From Fortiea contorta PCC 7126 (GTDB lineage: Bacteria; Cyanobacteriota; Cyanobacteriia; Cyanobacteriales; Nostocaceae), in the NCBI RefSeq assembly GCF_000332295.1, contig NZ_KB235931.1, positions 310,001 through 374,000 of the forward strand: a stretch of DNA of 64,000 nt, in the 5' to 3' direction. Positions within the stretch are counted from its first letter, which is position 1; each line of letters begins with the position of its first letter. The translations under genes were made by a program, and so were the position numbers. Below are positions 55,332-64,000 of this stretch, piece by piece. The notes beneath the pieces are model-generated. The model was not told where the DNA came from and did not search any database. It saw only the letters and a program-made list of their open reading frames with translations.

Positions 55332-57950
55332 ATGCACGTACAAAATGAAATCTTAGCAGGGCGGTATCAAATTCTTAAACTTCTTGGCAGTAAAGGATTT
55401 ACAGAAGCATATTTAGCCCAAGATAAATTCTTACCTGAAAAGCCTTTATGCATAGTTAAACAACTCAAACCACGCTCTTTAGAACCAGAGACTTTAGAAG
55501 CTGCGCGCAATCTGTTTGCAACTGAAGCTGAAGTTTTAAATAAACTAGGGAGCCATGACCAAATACCTGGACTGCTAGCTTACTTTGAAAAAAACCAAGA
55601 ATTCTATCTAATAGAAGAATTTGTAGATGGAGATAATTTAGAAAGCGATTTGGAGCAAAAACAAAAACTGAGTGCAGAAAAAGTTAGTATCTTGCTCCAA
55701 GAAGTGTTAGAAGTCTTGAAATTTGTTCATCTAGCAAATGTTATTCATCGTGATATTAAACCATCGAACATCATTCGTCGTCGGCACGACAAAAAAATTG
55801 TTTTAATAGGCTTCGGTGCAGTTAAACAAATGTACACCCAAATTGTTACCCCAGAAGGGGTAACAAGCTTCACTATGCCTGTGGGAACTAGAGGTTATAT
55901 GCCTTACGAACAGCAAGGAGGAAAACCACGTTTCAGCAGCGATATTTACGCCTTAGGAATCACAGCAATTCAGGCTTTAACAGGAGTAAATCCGTCTCAG
56001 CTTACAGAAAATTCACAAACAGGAGAAATTGATTGGCGCAGTCAATTTATAAACCCACAAACAGGAGTTTATCAGCAAACTATTAGTGACGGACTAGCAG
56101 CAATTATAGACAAAATGGTGAAGTCACATTACAGAGACCGTTATCAAACAGTTGACGAAGTTCTCAACGATTTAAGAAATCAGCCCACATCCGAATTCAG
56201 TTCTCATATTTCTGGAAATGATGACTCAAGTTCTAGCGCCAGCTTCATCAAACCCATTAGAAACAAGAAAAATTTACTCATACCTGTTTCTATAGCGATA
56301 ATACTCGCTACTGCTGGAGTAATTACTTACTTCATCAGTTCCCGAAACAATAGCCAAGTAGCTATTTCTCGACCAACACCACCAGTTATAACAACAACTC
56401 CTACCTCAGCAGAACCGACAACTGCTACAGGTTTTGTTGAACGAGGAAATCAGCGATTAGATTCTTTTGAAGCCGCAGCCGCACTTGCTGACTTCGATAA
56501 AGCCTTACAACTTCAGCCGAATTCAATAGATGCAAGCAGTGGCAAAAGTACGACTCAAGGTAGACAATTTTTGAATGAAAATAAATTTAATGAAGCTCTT
56601 ACAGAATTTGAAAAAGCAATTAAAATTCAACAAAATAACTATCGTGCTTGGGTAGGAAAAGGGGACGCTTTATTATCTTTTAGCAAGTATAACGAAGCGC
56701 TTTCAGCCTACGATCAAGCAGCAACAATTCAGCCTAAATATATTCCTGCTATTAACGGTCGTGGTATTGCTCTAGCCAGTCTAGAAAAGTATGAAGAAGC
56801 AATAGTAGTCTACGATAGAGCATTGAATATTGATGAAAAAAATGACTTCACTTGGTATCTACGCGGTCAGTCTTTACATGCTTTAAAAAAATATAAAGAA
56901 GCAACACAATCATTCGATAAAGCACTAGAAATTGACAATCAATATCAAGATGCCTGGATAAGTAAAGGATATAGCCTTTTTTTAAGTGGCAAGCATGACG
57001 AAGGAATAGAAGCAGTTGGTAAAGCGATCGCAATTAATGATAGCTATGTTAACGCATGGCTAGCACAAGGCGACTTACTTAGTGTCAAGGGACGTCATGA
57101 AGGGTCATTAGCTGCATATGAAAAAGTCATAACTCTTGATGCAAAAAATGCTGATGCTTGGCGGGGAAAATCATCCGCTTTAGTTAAGTTAAGAAGACTA
57201 GACGAAGCTATCAAGGCTGCTGATGAAGCAATCAAGATTAGCCCAAATATTCCTTTAGTCCAAGCAAATTCTTGGACAGCGAAAGCCAATGCACTGTATG
57301 AATCAGGTAAATATGATGAGGCACTAATCGCTTATAAGAAAGTGCTTGAATTTTATCCTCAAGGAGAGACTGGTTGGTCTAATATCAGCGAACTTTTGAA
57401 TAGGATGAAAAAATATGACGAAGCACTTGTTGCTGCTGATAAAGCTATAAATATTGAGCAAACAATTAGCGGTTGGAATCAAAGAGCCAATGCTTTAGTA
57501 GGTTTAGGAAGAAACTTAGATGCGGTTGCAGCCTATGACCAAGTTTTGAAATTAAAACCAGACTATCACTATGCTTGGGTTGGTAAAGGTAATGCATTTT
57601 CTAAATTGGGCAAATATCAAGAAGCGATCGCTGCTTATGACGAAGCTTTGAAAATTAAACCTTCAGATCCAAAACTTCAAGAACAGTCTGATAAATTCGC
57701 CACATGGAATCAAAAAGGTAATGCATTATTCCAACTTAAAAAGTATGACGAAGCATTAGCAGCATACCAAGAAGCTGTGAAAATAAAACCTAATTTTGCT
57801 GAAGGTTATTCCAACCAAGGTAAGACATTATACGCACAGCAAAAATTTCAAGATGCACTCGCTGCTTACGACAAAGCTTTAGCAATTAAACCAGATGACA
57901 CTGAAGCAAAAACTAAGCGGGAAGAAATCAGTAAAAATCTGGGCAATTAA
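55332..57950 (+). CDS. Ser/Thr protein kinase-like protein with membrane helix and TPR array; DFG Asp replaced
   Basis: This 872-residue protein has an N-terminal kinase domain (about 10-285), one membrane helix (about 314-336, LLIPVSIAIILATAGVITYFI), then ten or more TPR units (about 365-870). The catalytic HRDIKPSN is intact and the VAIK-type Lys is present in CIVKQLKP. The DFG motif reads IGFGAVKQ instead of IDFGAVKQ, so the Mg2+-binding Asp is Gly, and the glycine loop is weak (GSKGFTEAY). It is either a pseudokinase or a weak kinase. The TPR array probably lies outside the cytoplasm. A second kinase gene follows 32 bp downstream. Confidence 0.9.
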   Translation: MHVQNEILAGRYQILKLLGSKGFTEAYLAQDKFLPEKPLCIVKQLKPRSLEPETLEAARNLFATEAEVLNKLGSHDQIPGLLAYFEKNQEFYLIEEFVDGDNLESDLEQKQKLSAEKVSILLQEVLEVLKFVHLANVIHRDIKPSNIIRRRHDKKIVLIGFGAVKQMYTQIVTPEGVTSFTMPVGTRGYMPYEQQGGKPRFSSDIYALGITAIQALTGVNPSQLTENSQTGEIDWRSQFINPQTGVYQQTISDGLAAIIDKMVKSHYRDRYQTVDEVLNDLRNQPTSEFSSHISGNDDSSSSASFIKPIRNKKNLLIPVSIAIILATAGVITYFISSRNNSQVAISRPTPPVITTTPTSAEPTTATGFVERGNQRLDSFEAAAALADFDKALQLQPNSIDASSGKSTTQGRQFLNENKFNEALTEFEKAIKIQQNNYRAWVGKGDALLSFSKYNEALSAYDQAATIQPKYIPAINGRGIALASLEKYEEAIVVYDRALNIDEKNDFTWYLRGQSLHALKKYKEATQSFDKALEIDNQYQDAWISKGYSLFLSGKHDEGIEAVGKAIAINDSYVNAWLAQGDLLSVKGRHEGSLAAYEKVITLDAKNADAWRGKSSALVKLRRLDEAIKAADEAIKISPNIPLVQANSWTAKANALYESGKYDEALIAYKKVLEFYPQGETGWSNISELLNRMKKYDEALVAADKAINIEQTISGWNQRANALVGLGRNLDAVAAYDQVLKLKPDYHYAWVGKGNAFSKLGKYQEAIAAYDEALKIKPSDPKLQEQSDKFATWNQKGNALFQLKKYDEALAAYQEAVKIKPNFAEGYSNQGKTLYAQQKFQDALAAYDKALAIKPDDTEAKTKREEISKNLGN

Positions 57951-57982
57951 GTAAAAATAAGTAAAAAAGGAGCATATCAATT

Positions 57983-58564
57983 ATGAATGCAACAATTACC
58001 AAAGGAATCATCTTACAGGGACGCTATGAAATCCAAGATTTTATAGGTAGAGGAGGATTTGGAGAAACTTATCTCGCAATAGATAAATTAAAAATGAACT
58101 CTTGCTGCGTTATCAAACGACTTAAACCTAAACATACCGATCCTGATACATTAACAGCAGCCAGAAAGTTATTTAAACGCGAGGCGCAGTTTTTATATGA
58201 ATTAGGCAACCACAAACAAATACCTCATTTATTAGCAGACTTTGAGGAAAATGGAGATTTTTATTTAGCTCAAGAATTTATTGCAGGCGAAGATTTTAAA
58301 AAAGAACTGGAAACAGTCCAAACTCTCAATGAAACGCAGATAATTTCATTTCTTGATGATGTATTAAATATTTTAAAATTTGTGCACCAACATCATGTAA
58401 TTCACCGCGATATTAAACCTTCAAATTTAATCCGTCGCCGTCATGATGGCAAATTTGTCCTTATTGATTTTGGTTCCGTTAAACAAATTACTGCTCAAGA
58501 AACCCTGGAGGGGAGACGAAACAGCCTAAAAAGCTTGGTGTATAAGATGGGTAGCGTTTTGTGA
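57983..58564 (+). pseudogene. Ser/Thr kinase gene truncated by an insertion sequence
   Basis: The frame begins with a good glycine loop (IGRGGFGETYLA), VAIK-type Lys (CVIKRLKP), HRDIKPSN and a normal DFG (LIDFGSVKQ). The kinase is cut at about codon 174, where the IS4-type end begins (58505); the last 19 codons come from the IS. The activation segment and C-lobe are missing and are not found after the IS, so activity is unlikely. AGGAG lies 10 nt before the start. It is about 60 percent like the kinase domain just upstream, by eye, with normal catalytic residues. Confidence 0.85.
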
Positions 58565-59244
58565 TAGAAAAAGGTAGGTCTAGTTTTGTCAATAAGACCT
58601 ACTTAATGATAATGTTAGCTATATTGTACCAAAAGCACTTAAAAAGTCAATTGAGTTTAGCAGAATATCTGTTGCTAAAAATTTTGATACATCTGTTGCA
58701 GTCAATCAAAGAAGTAACTTTAGAAAAATTAGCGAATGCGCTACCTTTGGGAATTAAATTTGAAAGCAGAAGAAAAAGAATACAAAGATTTTTATCATTA
58801 CCAAATCTCACAATTGAAAAAGTTTGGTTGCCAATTATTCAAGAACTAATAGCAAACTACTTCCAGAATGAAAAATTATTTATATAGCAATTGATAGGAC
58901 TAATTGGAGTCGGATAAACTTATTAATGGTCAGCGTGATTTGGGATAAAAGAGCCATACCAATATATTTTAGTTTGCTGCCCAAATTAGGTAGTAGTAAT
59001 CTCACGGAACAGCAGAAAATATATCGCCAGTTATAGCAATATTAGAAAGATTATAAAATCTGTGTGTTGGGGGATAGAGAATTTTGCTCGGTAAAACTAG
59101 CAAAAGTACCTTCAGAGCAAGGATGTATATTTTTGTTTGCGATTGAAAAAGAATGAATTTGTAGAAATTAAACAAGATATGTTTATGGAGTTAAGCAGTT
59201 TAGGATTAACTCCTGGAGTATCTTTTTTTATCAAGGGAGTTATA

Positions 59245-60369
59245 CCAATTTAATATGAAGTTGCATATAATAGAGAAAACAAACTCGATAAATTAAAAGA
59301 ACCATGAGCCGCCCTTTTGAGATTGAAATAGCAGAGAGCGAAGAAGAACTTAAAAAACGCCTGCAAACAGCTAATTTAGGGAACCAGAAAGAAAAACTTA
59401 TTATGCTGTGGTGGATAAAAAGCGGGCAGGTCAAGAAGCAGCAAGACATTGGAAAACGCTTGGCGAAAGATACTTCAACGGTAACAAGGTGGATACAAAA
59501 GTATAGATCGGGTGGGCTAGATGAATTATTGAAAATAAAAAAAGCTCCAGGAGCAAAACCCAAAATTCCTGAACGAGCGATCGCAGCACTTGAGGAGGAG
59601 TTAAAAACAGGAAAAGGCTTTAGTAGCTATGGTGCAATAGTGGAGTGGTTAAAGCAAGAGCAAGGGCTGGATATTGAGTACGCAACGGTTTATGCATCGG
59701 TTCGATATCGATTAGGGGCAAAACTAAAAGTCCCACGTCCTCAAAGCTATAAGCAGGATGAAAAGTTAGTATCTGAGTTTAAAAAAAACTCGGTATCATC
59801 CTCAAGACCCTAGAAAAACATCTAGCGCCAGGAAAATGCGTTCATTATCTGTGTCAAGACGAAACTAGGGTGGGGTTAAAAACTTTAACGGGAAAAGTGA
59901 TTACGGCTTCTGGAGTCAAACCAACTGTACCCGTGAAATGGCAAAGGGAAAACTTTTGGATTTATGGTGCAATTGAACCATTCACAGGACAACATTTCCA
60001 GCAAGAATACCCCAAGCTCAATGGTGACTATTTTCAACAGTTTTTAAACTGGTTATCTGGGCAATTAGGTGAAGATTATGCAATTTTACAAATAGACCAA
60101 GCTCCTGCTCATGTCGGTGGTGCAATTAATTGGCCTGAAAATATTATCCCCCTACTTCAACCACCTCACTCTCCAGAATTGAATCCTATTGAAAGGCTTT
60201 GGCAGTATCTCAAAAAATCACTTCATAATGAACTTTTTTCTTCTTTGCAAGACTTACGTACTCGCATACAACAATTGTTTGCCCAACTAACATTTGAGCA
60301 GGTAATGTCTATCTCCTCTTATAACTTTATTTTAGAAGCTCTTTTCTATGCAGCTTCATATTAAATTGG
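59245..60369 (+). mobile_element. IS630-family insertion sequence nested in the IS4-type element
   Basis: The inverted ends CCAATTTAATATGAAG[T/C]TGCATA lie within TA dinucleotides (59243-59244 and 60370-60371), the standard IS630 target duplication. Length is 1125 bp. It carries two overlapping frames that together make a complete transposase, so it may be active and is younger than its host. Confidence 0.88.
59304..60364 (+). CDS. IS630-family transposase in two frames, probable -1 frameshift at A8
   Basis: The first frame (59304-59813) has a helix-turn-helix region (QQDIGKRLAKDTSTVTRWIQKYRSGG). The second frame carries the DDE residues: Asp in YLCQDETRVGL, Asp in LQIDQAPAH, Glu in LNPIERLWQYL. 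They overlap at TTT followed by A8 (59781-59788); a -1 slip joins SEFKK to KLGIILKTLEKHLAPG. This is the usual programmed frameshift arrangement of the family. No other defect is visible. Confidence 0.85.
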
Positions 60370-60974
60370 TATTAAGGTAACAAAGACTCAGGGTTTTATC
60401 AGTTTTAATGTGGCTGGTAAGTGGCAACGTAAAATTAACGGAGTAGCACCCAAAGAAGCATGGTTTATTTTAACAAATTTTGACACCCTAGAGTCAGCAA
60501 TTGCTGCTTACAAAAAGCGATTTGATATTGAAGAAATGTTTAGAGATTTCAAAACAGGTGGCTATAACTTAGAAAACACTAATGTTCAAGGTGAACGTTT
60601 TATTTCTCTAGTTTTGTTGATAGCGATCGCTTACACCTCTGCAACAATTAATGGTCAACTTATTAAACGCAAAGGAATCCAAAAATATATAGCTCGGATT
60701 AAAGAAAGGAGTCGTTCTCAACGGAGACACAGTAGTTTTTATATCGGCTTATATGGTCAAACATGGGTACATTTCAAGGATAGCTGTATTGATTTAGTCA
60801 CACAATTAATGAGAATTAATCGTAATAAGTGGAAGCATTATCAACAAGGTTTAAGAGCCATGAAGCTTATTGAATCTATATTGTAGCTTATTTCGTCTCC
60901 CCTTCAGGTAAATATTACACCAATTGTTAATAAAAGAAAAATCCTGGTTTGCCAGCGTCCGTATAATGTCGGTG

Positions 60975-63041
60975 TCATGGTTGTTGATTAGTTGCCCATT
61001 TAATCCACTGCCAAAATGAACCGATTCCTTCAAGATATTTGATTCCCGGTGCGCCTATTCTGGCTAAAGCCTCGGCGGAACGTTGTGCTGCATATTGTAA
61101 ACCTAAAAAACTATCTACTGGTGCATATGACCCACCTAAAGTCATACTTCCTGCAGCAAATATACGTCCCACTTTTTTGCTACGCATATCCTTAATTTCA
61201 AATTCGTTTGTAACTTCTATACGTCCTGAAGAGTTTAGCGGGATATGATAACGCTGAATTAAATCATTGATTAGAGGACTGGCAATCGGATTCGCGTCTA
61301 GTCCTGTAGCATCAATAATAAAATCCGCAGCTGGAATATCAAGACGAATTTGGTTTTTAATATTACTACCAGCAATTAATATATTGAGCTTTCCTTCTGC
61401 ATTGCGCTCAACTTTTTCGACTCGGCCAAAATAAATTTGATACCATTGTTCTTTGCTATGCAGCCCATTACGAATTAGCCGTCGCCAGTCGCTTCTATCA
61501 GCAGTAGTCGTACCTCCCCAGTCTTGTAACATTTTATAACGTTCTGGTGGTTTGGCAGTTGCGAGGATTTTACGCAGATCCCCGCCCCATGCAGCTTTAG
61601 GCCAGTTGAAAGGCTGAAATTCCCAATTATTTTCGACATAACGCCTAGCTTGACCAAATTTTGCACCTTCTGGGTTTGGCGATTGCATAATATGAATAAT
61701 CGTGACTTGATTATTTTTAGTCTGTTGACGAACTTCATTCAACCGCTGAATAATCCGAGAAGCCACAATTCCTCTACCCCGAATAATTACTATTCCTCCG
61801 TGTTTTTTTAAATACTGATAAACATGCTCGTGATTTTCGTAGGCGTTGACTACTGATTTGCGATCGCCTGTAGTTTCTCGATATTCTAATAAATCTGGTA
61901 AAAATTTAACAGAGGCATAACCGATTGCTAAGTTAATATACTTAGCAACTAAAATTTGGTATTCATCTTCTGTACTACCAGCTAGAGAATAAATAATCAC
62001 ATATCGACCATCATCTGTTTTCCGGATAAGTTTGACATCCCCGGCACGCCACATAGACTTCCAATTGATGCGCTTGGCTTCTCTGTCCAGTGAAGTATAA
62101 ACATCACCTGCAATTGGCGTGTAAGTATCCGTACTTAGTAAAGGTTCAGCGAAAACTTGCCACAAGCACTTGAATGCATGGCTAAGATTACCAGAAACAA
62201 TATCCCTCCAGGCTTCCCGAAGCGCATATCCAGGCCAACCCCAAATATTATCAGGACAAGAGTCAGAATTAGAACGAATCCGTTCATAGTCCTCTGGAAT
62301 TTGGGAATTGCGGCACAATAAACGATAACGATGATATGGTTTGCTATCACCACGCCCAATTACCCGAATTTGTTCGGACTTAACACCAGAAATTCTGATA
62401 GTATCTACCCAAGCGAAGCTCCCCATGCCACCACCGATGGCAACGTAATCTTTTTCTTCGTAATTACTGTGTAAAATAATACGTTTAATTTCTGCGATCG
62501 CTACATGGCTAGAACCAAAAATATTTGGTAGAGGTAAAGATTGTGGTTTTTTGTGCAAGCGATACTCTAACAAGTCTGTTTCTGGCTCAAAAAACATTCC
62601 TGAATCTGGCTGGTTGTTTTGTCCTGCACTTCCACCCCGCGCTTGTGCTACTTGAGAAGGTACAAAAACACTTGATTCATGGGGCATAACTTCTGTCCCC
62701 TCCGATTCTACTTCAGCCACTAAAGTCAGGGTAATTACGTATGGCCCGATTTTGAGACAATCGCCACTTTGAAAAGAATGATGTGATTTATTAAACCATT
62801 TACCATTTAAGTAGCTGCCATTGGTACTTTTATCAGTAATAACTAACTGGTCATTCTCCAATGCTATTAAGGCATGATATCTTGACACAACTTTACTTTG
62901 AAGTAGGAGTTGGTCTACTGGTTGGTTGTTTAAACGATTCGGCATTGCTTCTGGCTTACTACCAAGCGCTACTGGTAGAGTAAAAGTCACATCCCAATGC
63001 TCGCCAGTCACGGAATCTTCCCAACGTAGTTGAATTTGCAT
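60975..63041 (-). CDS. FHA domain fused to a flavoprotein-type oxidoreductase
   Basis: This 688-residue protein has an N-terminal FHA domain (about 25-105) with the phospho-Thr binding marks VVSRYHALI and STNGSYLNG. A flexible linker (about 110-150) follows. The rest is an FAD/NAD-binding fold: YVAIGGGMGSFAWVDTIRISG (about 200), a second Rossmann motif IIRGRGIVASRIIQRL (about 425), DFIIDATGLDAN and a closing GRIFAAGSMTLGGSYAPVDSFLGLQYAAQ. It resembles lysine/ornithine-monooxygenase or glutamate-synthase-like flavoproteins, but the substrate is unclear. Fusion to FHA suggests recruitment to a phosphorylated partner; two Ser/Thr kinase genes lie just upstream on the other strand. Confidence 0.8.
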   Translation of the reverse strand: MQIQLRWEDSVTGEHWDVTFTLPVALGSKPEAMPNRLNNQPVDQLLLQSKVVSRYHALIALENDQLVITDKSTNGSYLNGKWFNKSHHSFQSGDCLKIGPYVITLTLVAEVESEGTEVMPHESSVFVPSQVAQARGGSAGQNNQPDSGMFFEPETDLLEYRLHKKPQSLPLPNIFGSSHVAIAEIKRIILHSNYEEKDYVAIGGGMGSFAWVDTIRISGVKSEQIRVIGRGDSKPYHRYRLLCRNSQIPEDYERIRSNSDSCPDNIWGWPGYALREAWRDIVSGNLSHAFKCLWQVFAEPLLSTDTYTPIAGDVYTSLDREAKRINWKSMWRAGDVKLIRKTDDGRYVIIYSLAGSTEDEYQILVAKYINLAIGYASVKFLPDLLEYRETTGDRKSVVNAYENHEHVYQYLKKHGGIVIIRGRGIVASRIIQRLNEVRQQTKNNQVTIIHIMQSPNPEGAKFGQARRYVENNWEFQPFNWPKAAWGGDLRKILATAKPPERYKMLQDWGGTTTADRSDWRRLIRNGLHSKEQWYQIYFGRVEKVERNAEGKLNILIAGSNIKNQIRLDIPAADFIIDATGLDANPIASPLINDLIQRYHIPLNSSGRIEVTNEFEIKDMRSKKVGRIFAAGSMTLGGSYAPVDSFLGLQYAAQRSAEALARIGAPGIKYLEGIGSFWQWIKWATNQQP

Positions 63042-63406
63042 AGGAACACAGTCCCCAACTTTGATGAGTAGTATCTATCCGACAACTAATTTTTTATCAG
63101 ACTAATGTATAAGGAAATTCAGTTTTTGTATTAAAAAATATAATAAGGCTAACTCACACAATGATTTTAGCAAAAACCGAAAAATTTAAGAATACACGTA
63201 ATTTAATCAAAAATAATGTAACAATTTACGTATTAATTAATACTTGCTTTGAATTGAATAACTGCGATCGCGCAAAAAATTTTGGCACAAATATTAAATA
63301 CCCCCAATAGCCTTTGCCAATAAAGGTCGCTGGAGGTATCCTAAAGCAGAAACTTTTAGAGAAACATTATTAGCAGGTTTTAAGGTTAATTAACCCATTT
63401 CAGTAA
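63042..63406. other. intergenic region
   Basis: AT-rich sequence of 365 bp between two leftward genes. Near 63262 there is a HIP1-like GCGATCGCG and an AAGGTCGCTGGAGG stretch. No ORF or RNA recognised. Confidence 0.55.
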
Positions 63407-63658
63407 TCAAACACTGTAGCGATTTTGATAGTAATTCAAAATTTGCTGAACCCGCTGCCGACTTTCCAAACTACAGTTCACAGCCCACGAAATTGACAAG
63501 CCTGCAATTTGACTTTGGTGATAATCGAACTGCTGGGATGATTGGGGAATTAAATCCACTTCTACTCCATCCACTTGACGCAAATGGGCCGCTATCTCTC
63601 GATAAACAGCCAAAGGTAAACCAGTAAATTCGATTTTTTCTCTAGTTTCCGTCATCAT
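63407..63658 (-). CDS. small conserved-looking protein, unknown
   Basis: This 83-residue protein starts at ATG 63658 (or MTETRE at 63655). Its start overlaps the stop of the upstream gene as ATGA, so they are coupled. Helical, for example LAVYREIAAHLRQVDGVEVDLIPQ, and SRQRVQQILNYYQNRY at the end. I do not recognise the family, though the style is of small cyanobacterial proteins. It probably works with the upstream protein. Confidence 0.65.
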   Translation of the reverse strand: MMTETREKIEFTGLPLAVYREIAAHLRQVDGVEVDLIPQSSQQFDYHQSQIAGLSISWAVNCSLESRQRVQQILNYYQNRYSV

Positions 63659-64000
63659 GAAGCTCCGGTATTCACAGAATTTTGTGGTGACGTTGTTCCA
63701 GAACCAGGATTTTCTCCAACCGCTTTAGCTGATGGTGCGTCTCCTACCATTCTGGCAACCTCAATACCGTATTGTTCCACAATCACGACCGGGTTAGAGC
63801 CTTCGTTCATTTCAATCCTTTTAATGAGCAGGCCGTTAGCCAGTCGCTGTCCCGCTTGCACATAGCGACTTGCAGGCTCATTTGGAACTTTGATAATTGC
63901 TTGGAGTTGATTACTCAACAGCACAACTCCACTCACCATCACGGCTTTTGCTAACTCAGGTTGTGGTGGCTTTGGAAGTACAGATACTAAATTTGGACTA
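63655..64000 (-). CDS. partial gene, C-terminal part of an unidentified protein (start beyond window)
   Basis: The frame is open to the window edge: PNLVSVLPKPPQPELAKAVMVSGVV precedes the internal ATG, so the true start lies outside. It contains VVLLSNQLQAIIKVPNEPASRYVQAGQRLANGLLIKRIE and PVVIVEQYGIEVARMVGD. This pattern resembles periplasmic PilP/GspC-like small beta domains (scaffold parts of type IV pilus or secretion systems), but that is a weak guess. The last 25 residues are Gly/Ser/Thr-rich. Coupled with the 83-residue gene. Confidence 0.55.
   Translation of the reverse strand, partial: SPNLVSVLPKPPQPELAKAVMVSGVVLLSNQLQAIIKVPNEPASRYVQAGQRLANGLLIKRIEMNEGSNPVVIVEQYGIEVARMVGDAPSAKAVGENPGSGTTSPQNSVNTGAS

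Larger units (their letters stand above)
58561..60886 (+). pseudogene. IS4-type transposase, fragmented
   Basis: The N-terminal part (58561-58887) contains LSLAEYLLLKILIHLLQSIKEVTLEKLANALPL. A broken middle follows (58888-59242; pieces such as AIDRTNWSRI and VLGDREF readable in shifting frames with stops). The C-terminal part (60410-60886) has YKKRFDIEEMFRDFKTGGYNLE, the Tyr-Glu part of the IS4 catalytic motif. Joining across the IS630 insertion restores LTPGVSFFIKG...KVTKTQGF. Confidence 0.8.
58505..60907 (+). mobile_element. degenerate IS4-type insertion sequence with 17-bp terminal inverted repeats
   Basis: The ends are CTGGAGGGGAGACGAAA (58505-58521) and TTTCGTCTCCCCTTCAG (60891-60907), inverted with one mismatch. 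The internal transposase reading is broken at several points. The element is interrupted by an IS630-family element at 59245-60369. It truncated the second kinase gene; no clear target duplication is visible. Confidence 0.8.

Noticed and set aside
1-64000. tRNA, rRNA, tmRNA or other stable RNA genes
   Set aside because: I looked in the intergenic regions and recognised none; a covariance-model search would be decisive.

Overview
The window comes from the chromosome of a filamentous, heterocyst-forming cyanobacterium of the Nostoc/Anabaena/Calothrix type. It carries photosystem genes (psbA, psbEFLJ, psaI), NDH-1 genes (ndhCKJ), a patB/cnfR-type regulator beside a nif-specific ferredoxin and a cytochrome oxidase operon. 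GCGATCGC (HIP1) octamers are frequent, intergenic heptanucleotide and palindromic repeats are abundant, and there are degraded insertion sequences. The species cannot be named from the sequence alone.

Layout. 0.2-9.7 kb is a heterocyst/nitrogen-fixation module. It holds an ArsC-like nitrogenase-associated protein with a His/Cys-rich tail, a cysteine-dioxygenase-like cupin, a newly noticed 56-residue ORF, a helical-repeat protein, coxC-coxA-coxB, fdxB, and divergently the regulator patB/cnfR. Oxidase, ferredoxin and regulator together fit oxygen removal and electron supply in the nitrogen-fixing cell. 9.8-13.1 kb holds small accessory genes (a charged protein, an ADC-like enzyme, a DUF3611 membrane protein, an Rpn-like nuclease family protein) and a histidine-kinase scrap. 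13.3-18.5 kb has transketolase, fabF and acpP, then an HdrB-like CCG protein whose stop codon is followed in frame by a 21-bp repeat array. 18.8-22.5 kb is a damaged region: an NB-ARC/TPR gene remnant split by an IS1182-type element, then a VapBC-like toxin-antitoxin pair between two perfect 36-bp direct repeats.

22.5-37.9 kb contains lpxD, two small membrane proteins, an agmatinase-family enzyme, an alpha-amylase, a D1:2-type psbA, a TPR/secreted pair, a divergent MetK next to a P-type ATPase, a phosphoribosyltransferase, and recR, which appears to start at ACG. 38-47.4 kb contains prmA, ilvA, secA, an SDR and mnmE. Two inverted copies of a dispersed element made of 21-bp units lie among them. 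47.4-52 kb is photosynthetic: ndhC-K-J, then rubA, ycf48 and psbE-F-L-J, with psaI convergent.

52.3-64 kb has a large unidentified protein, a kinase-TPR protein with an altered DFG motif, a second kinase cut off by nested insertion sequences, an FHA-flavoprotein fusion, and two small conserved-looking genes, the last running off the window.

The points most worth a second look are the small genes attached to the cox operon, the 21-bp heptad arrays (four in this window), the FHA-flavoprotein beside the kinases, the ACG start of recR, the precise IS insertion into a palindromic repeat, and the divergent MetK/ATPase pair. Everything here was read by eye. Family names rest on recognisable motifs and remembered homologues, not on database searches.
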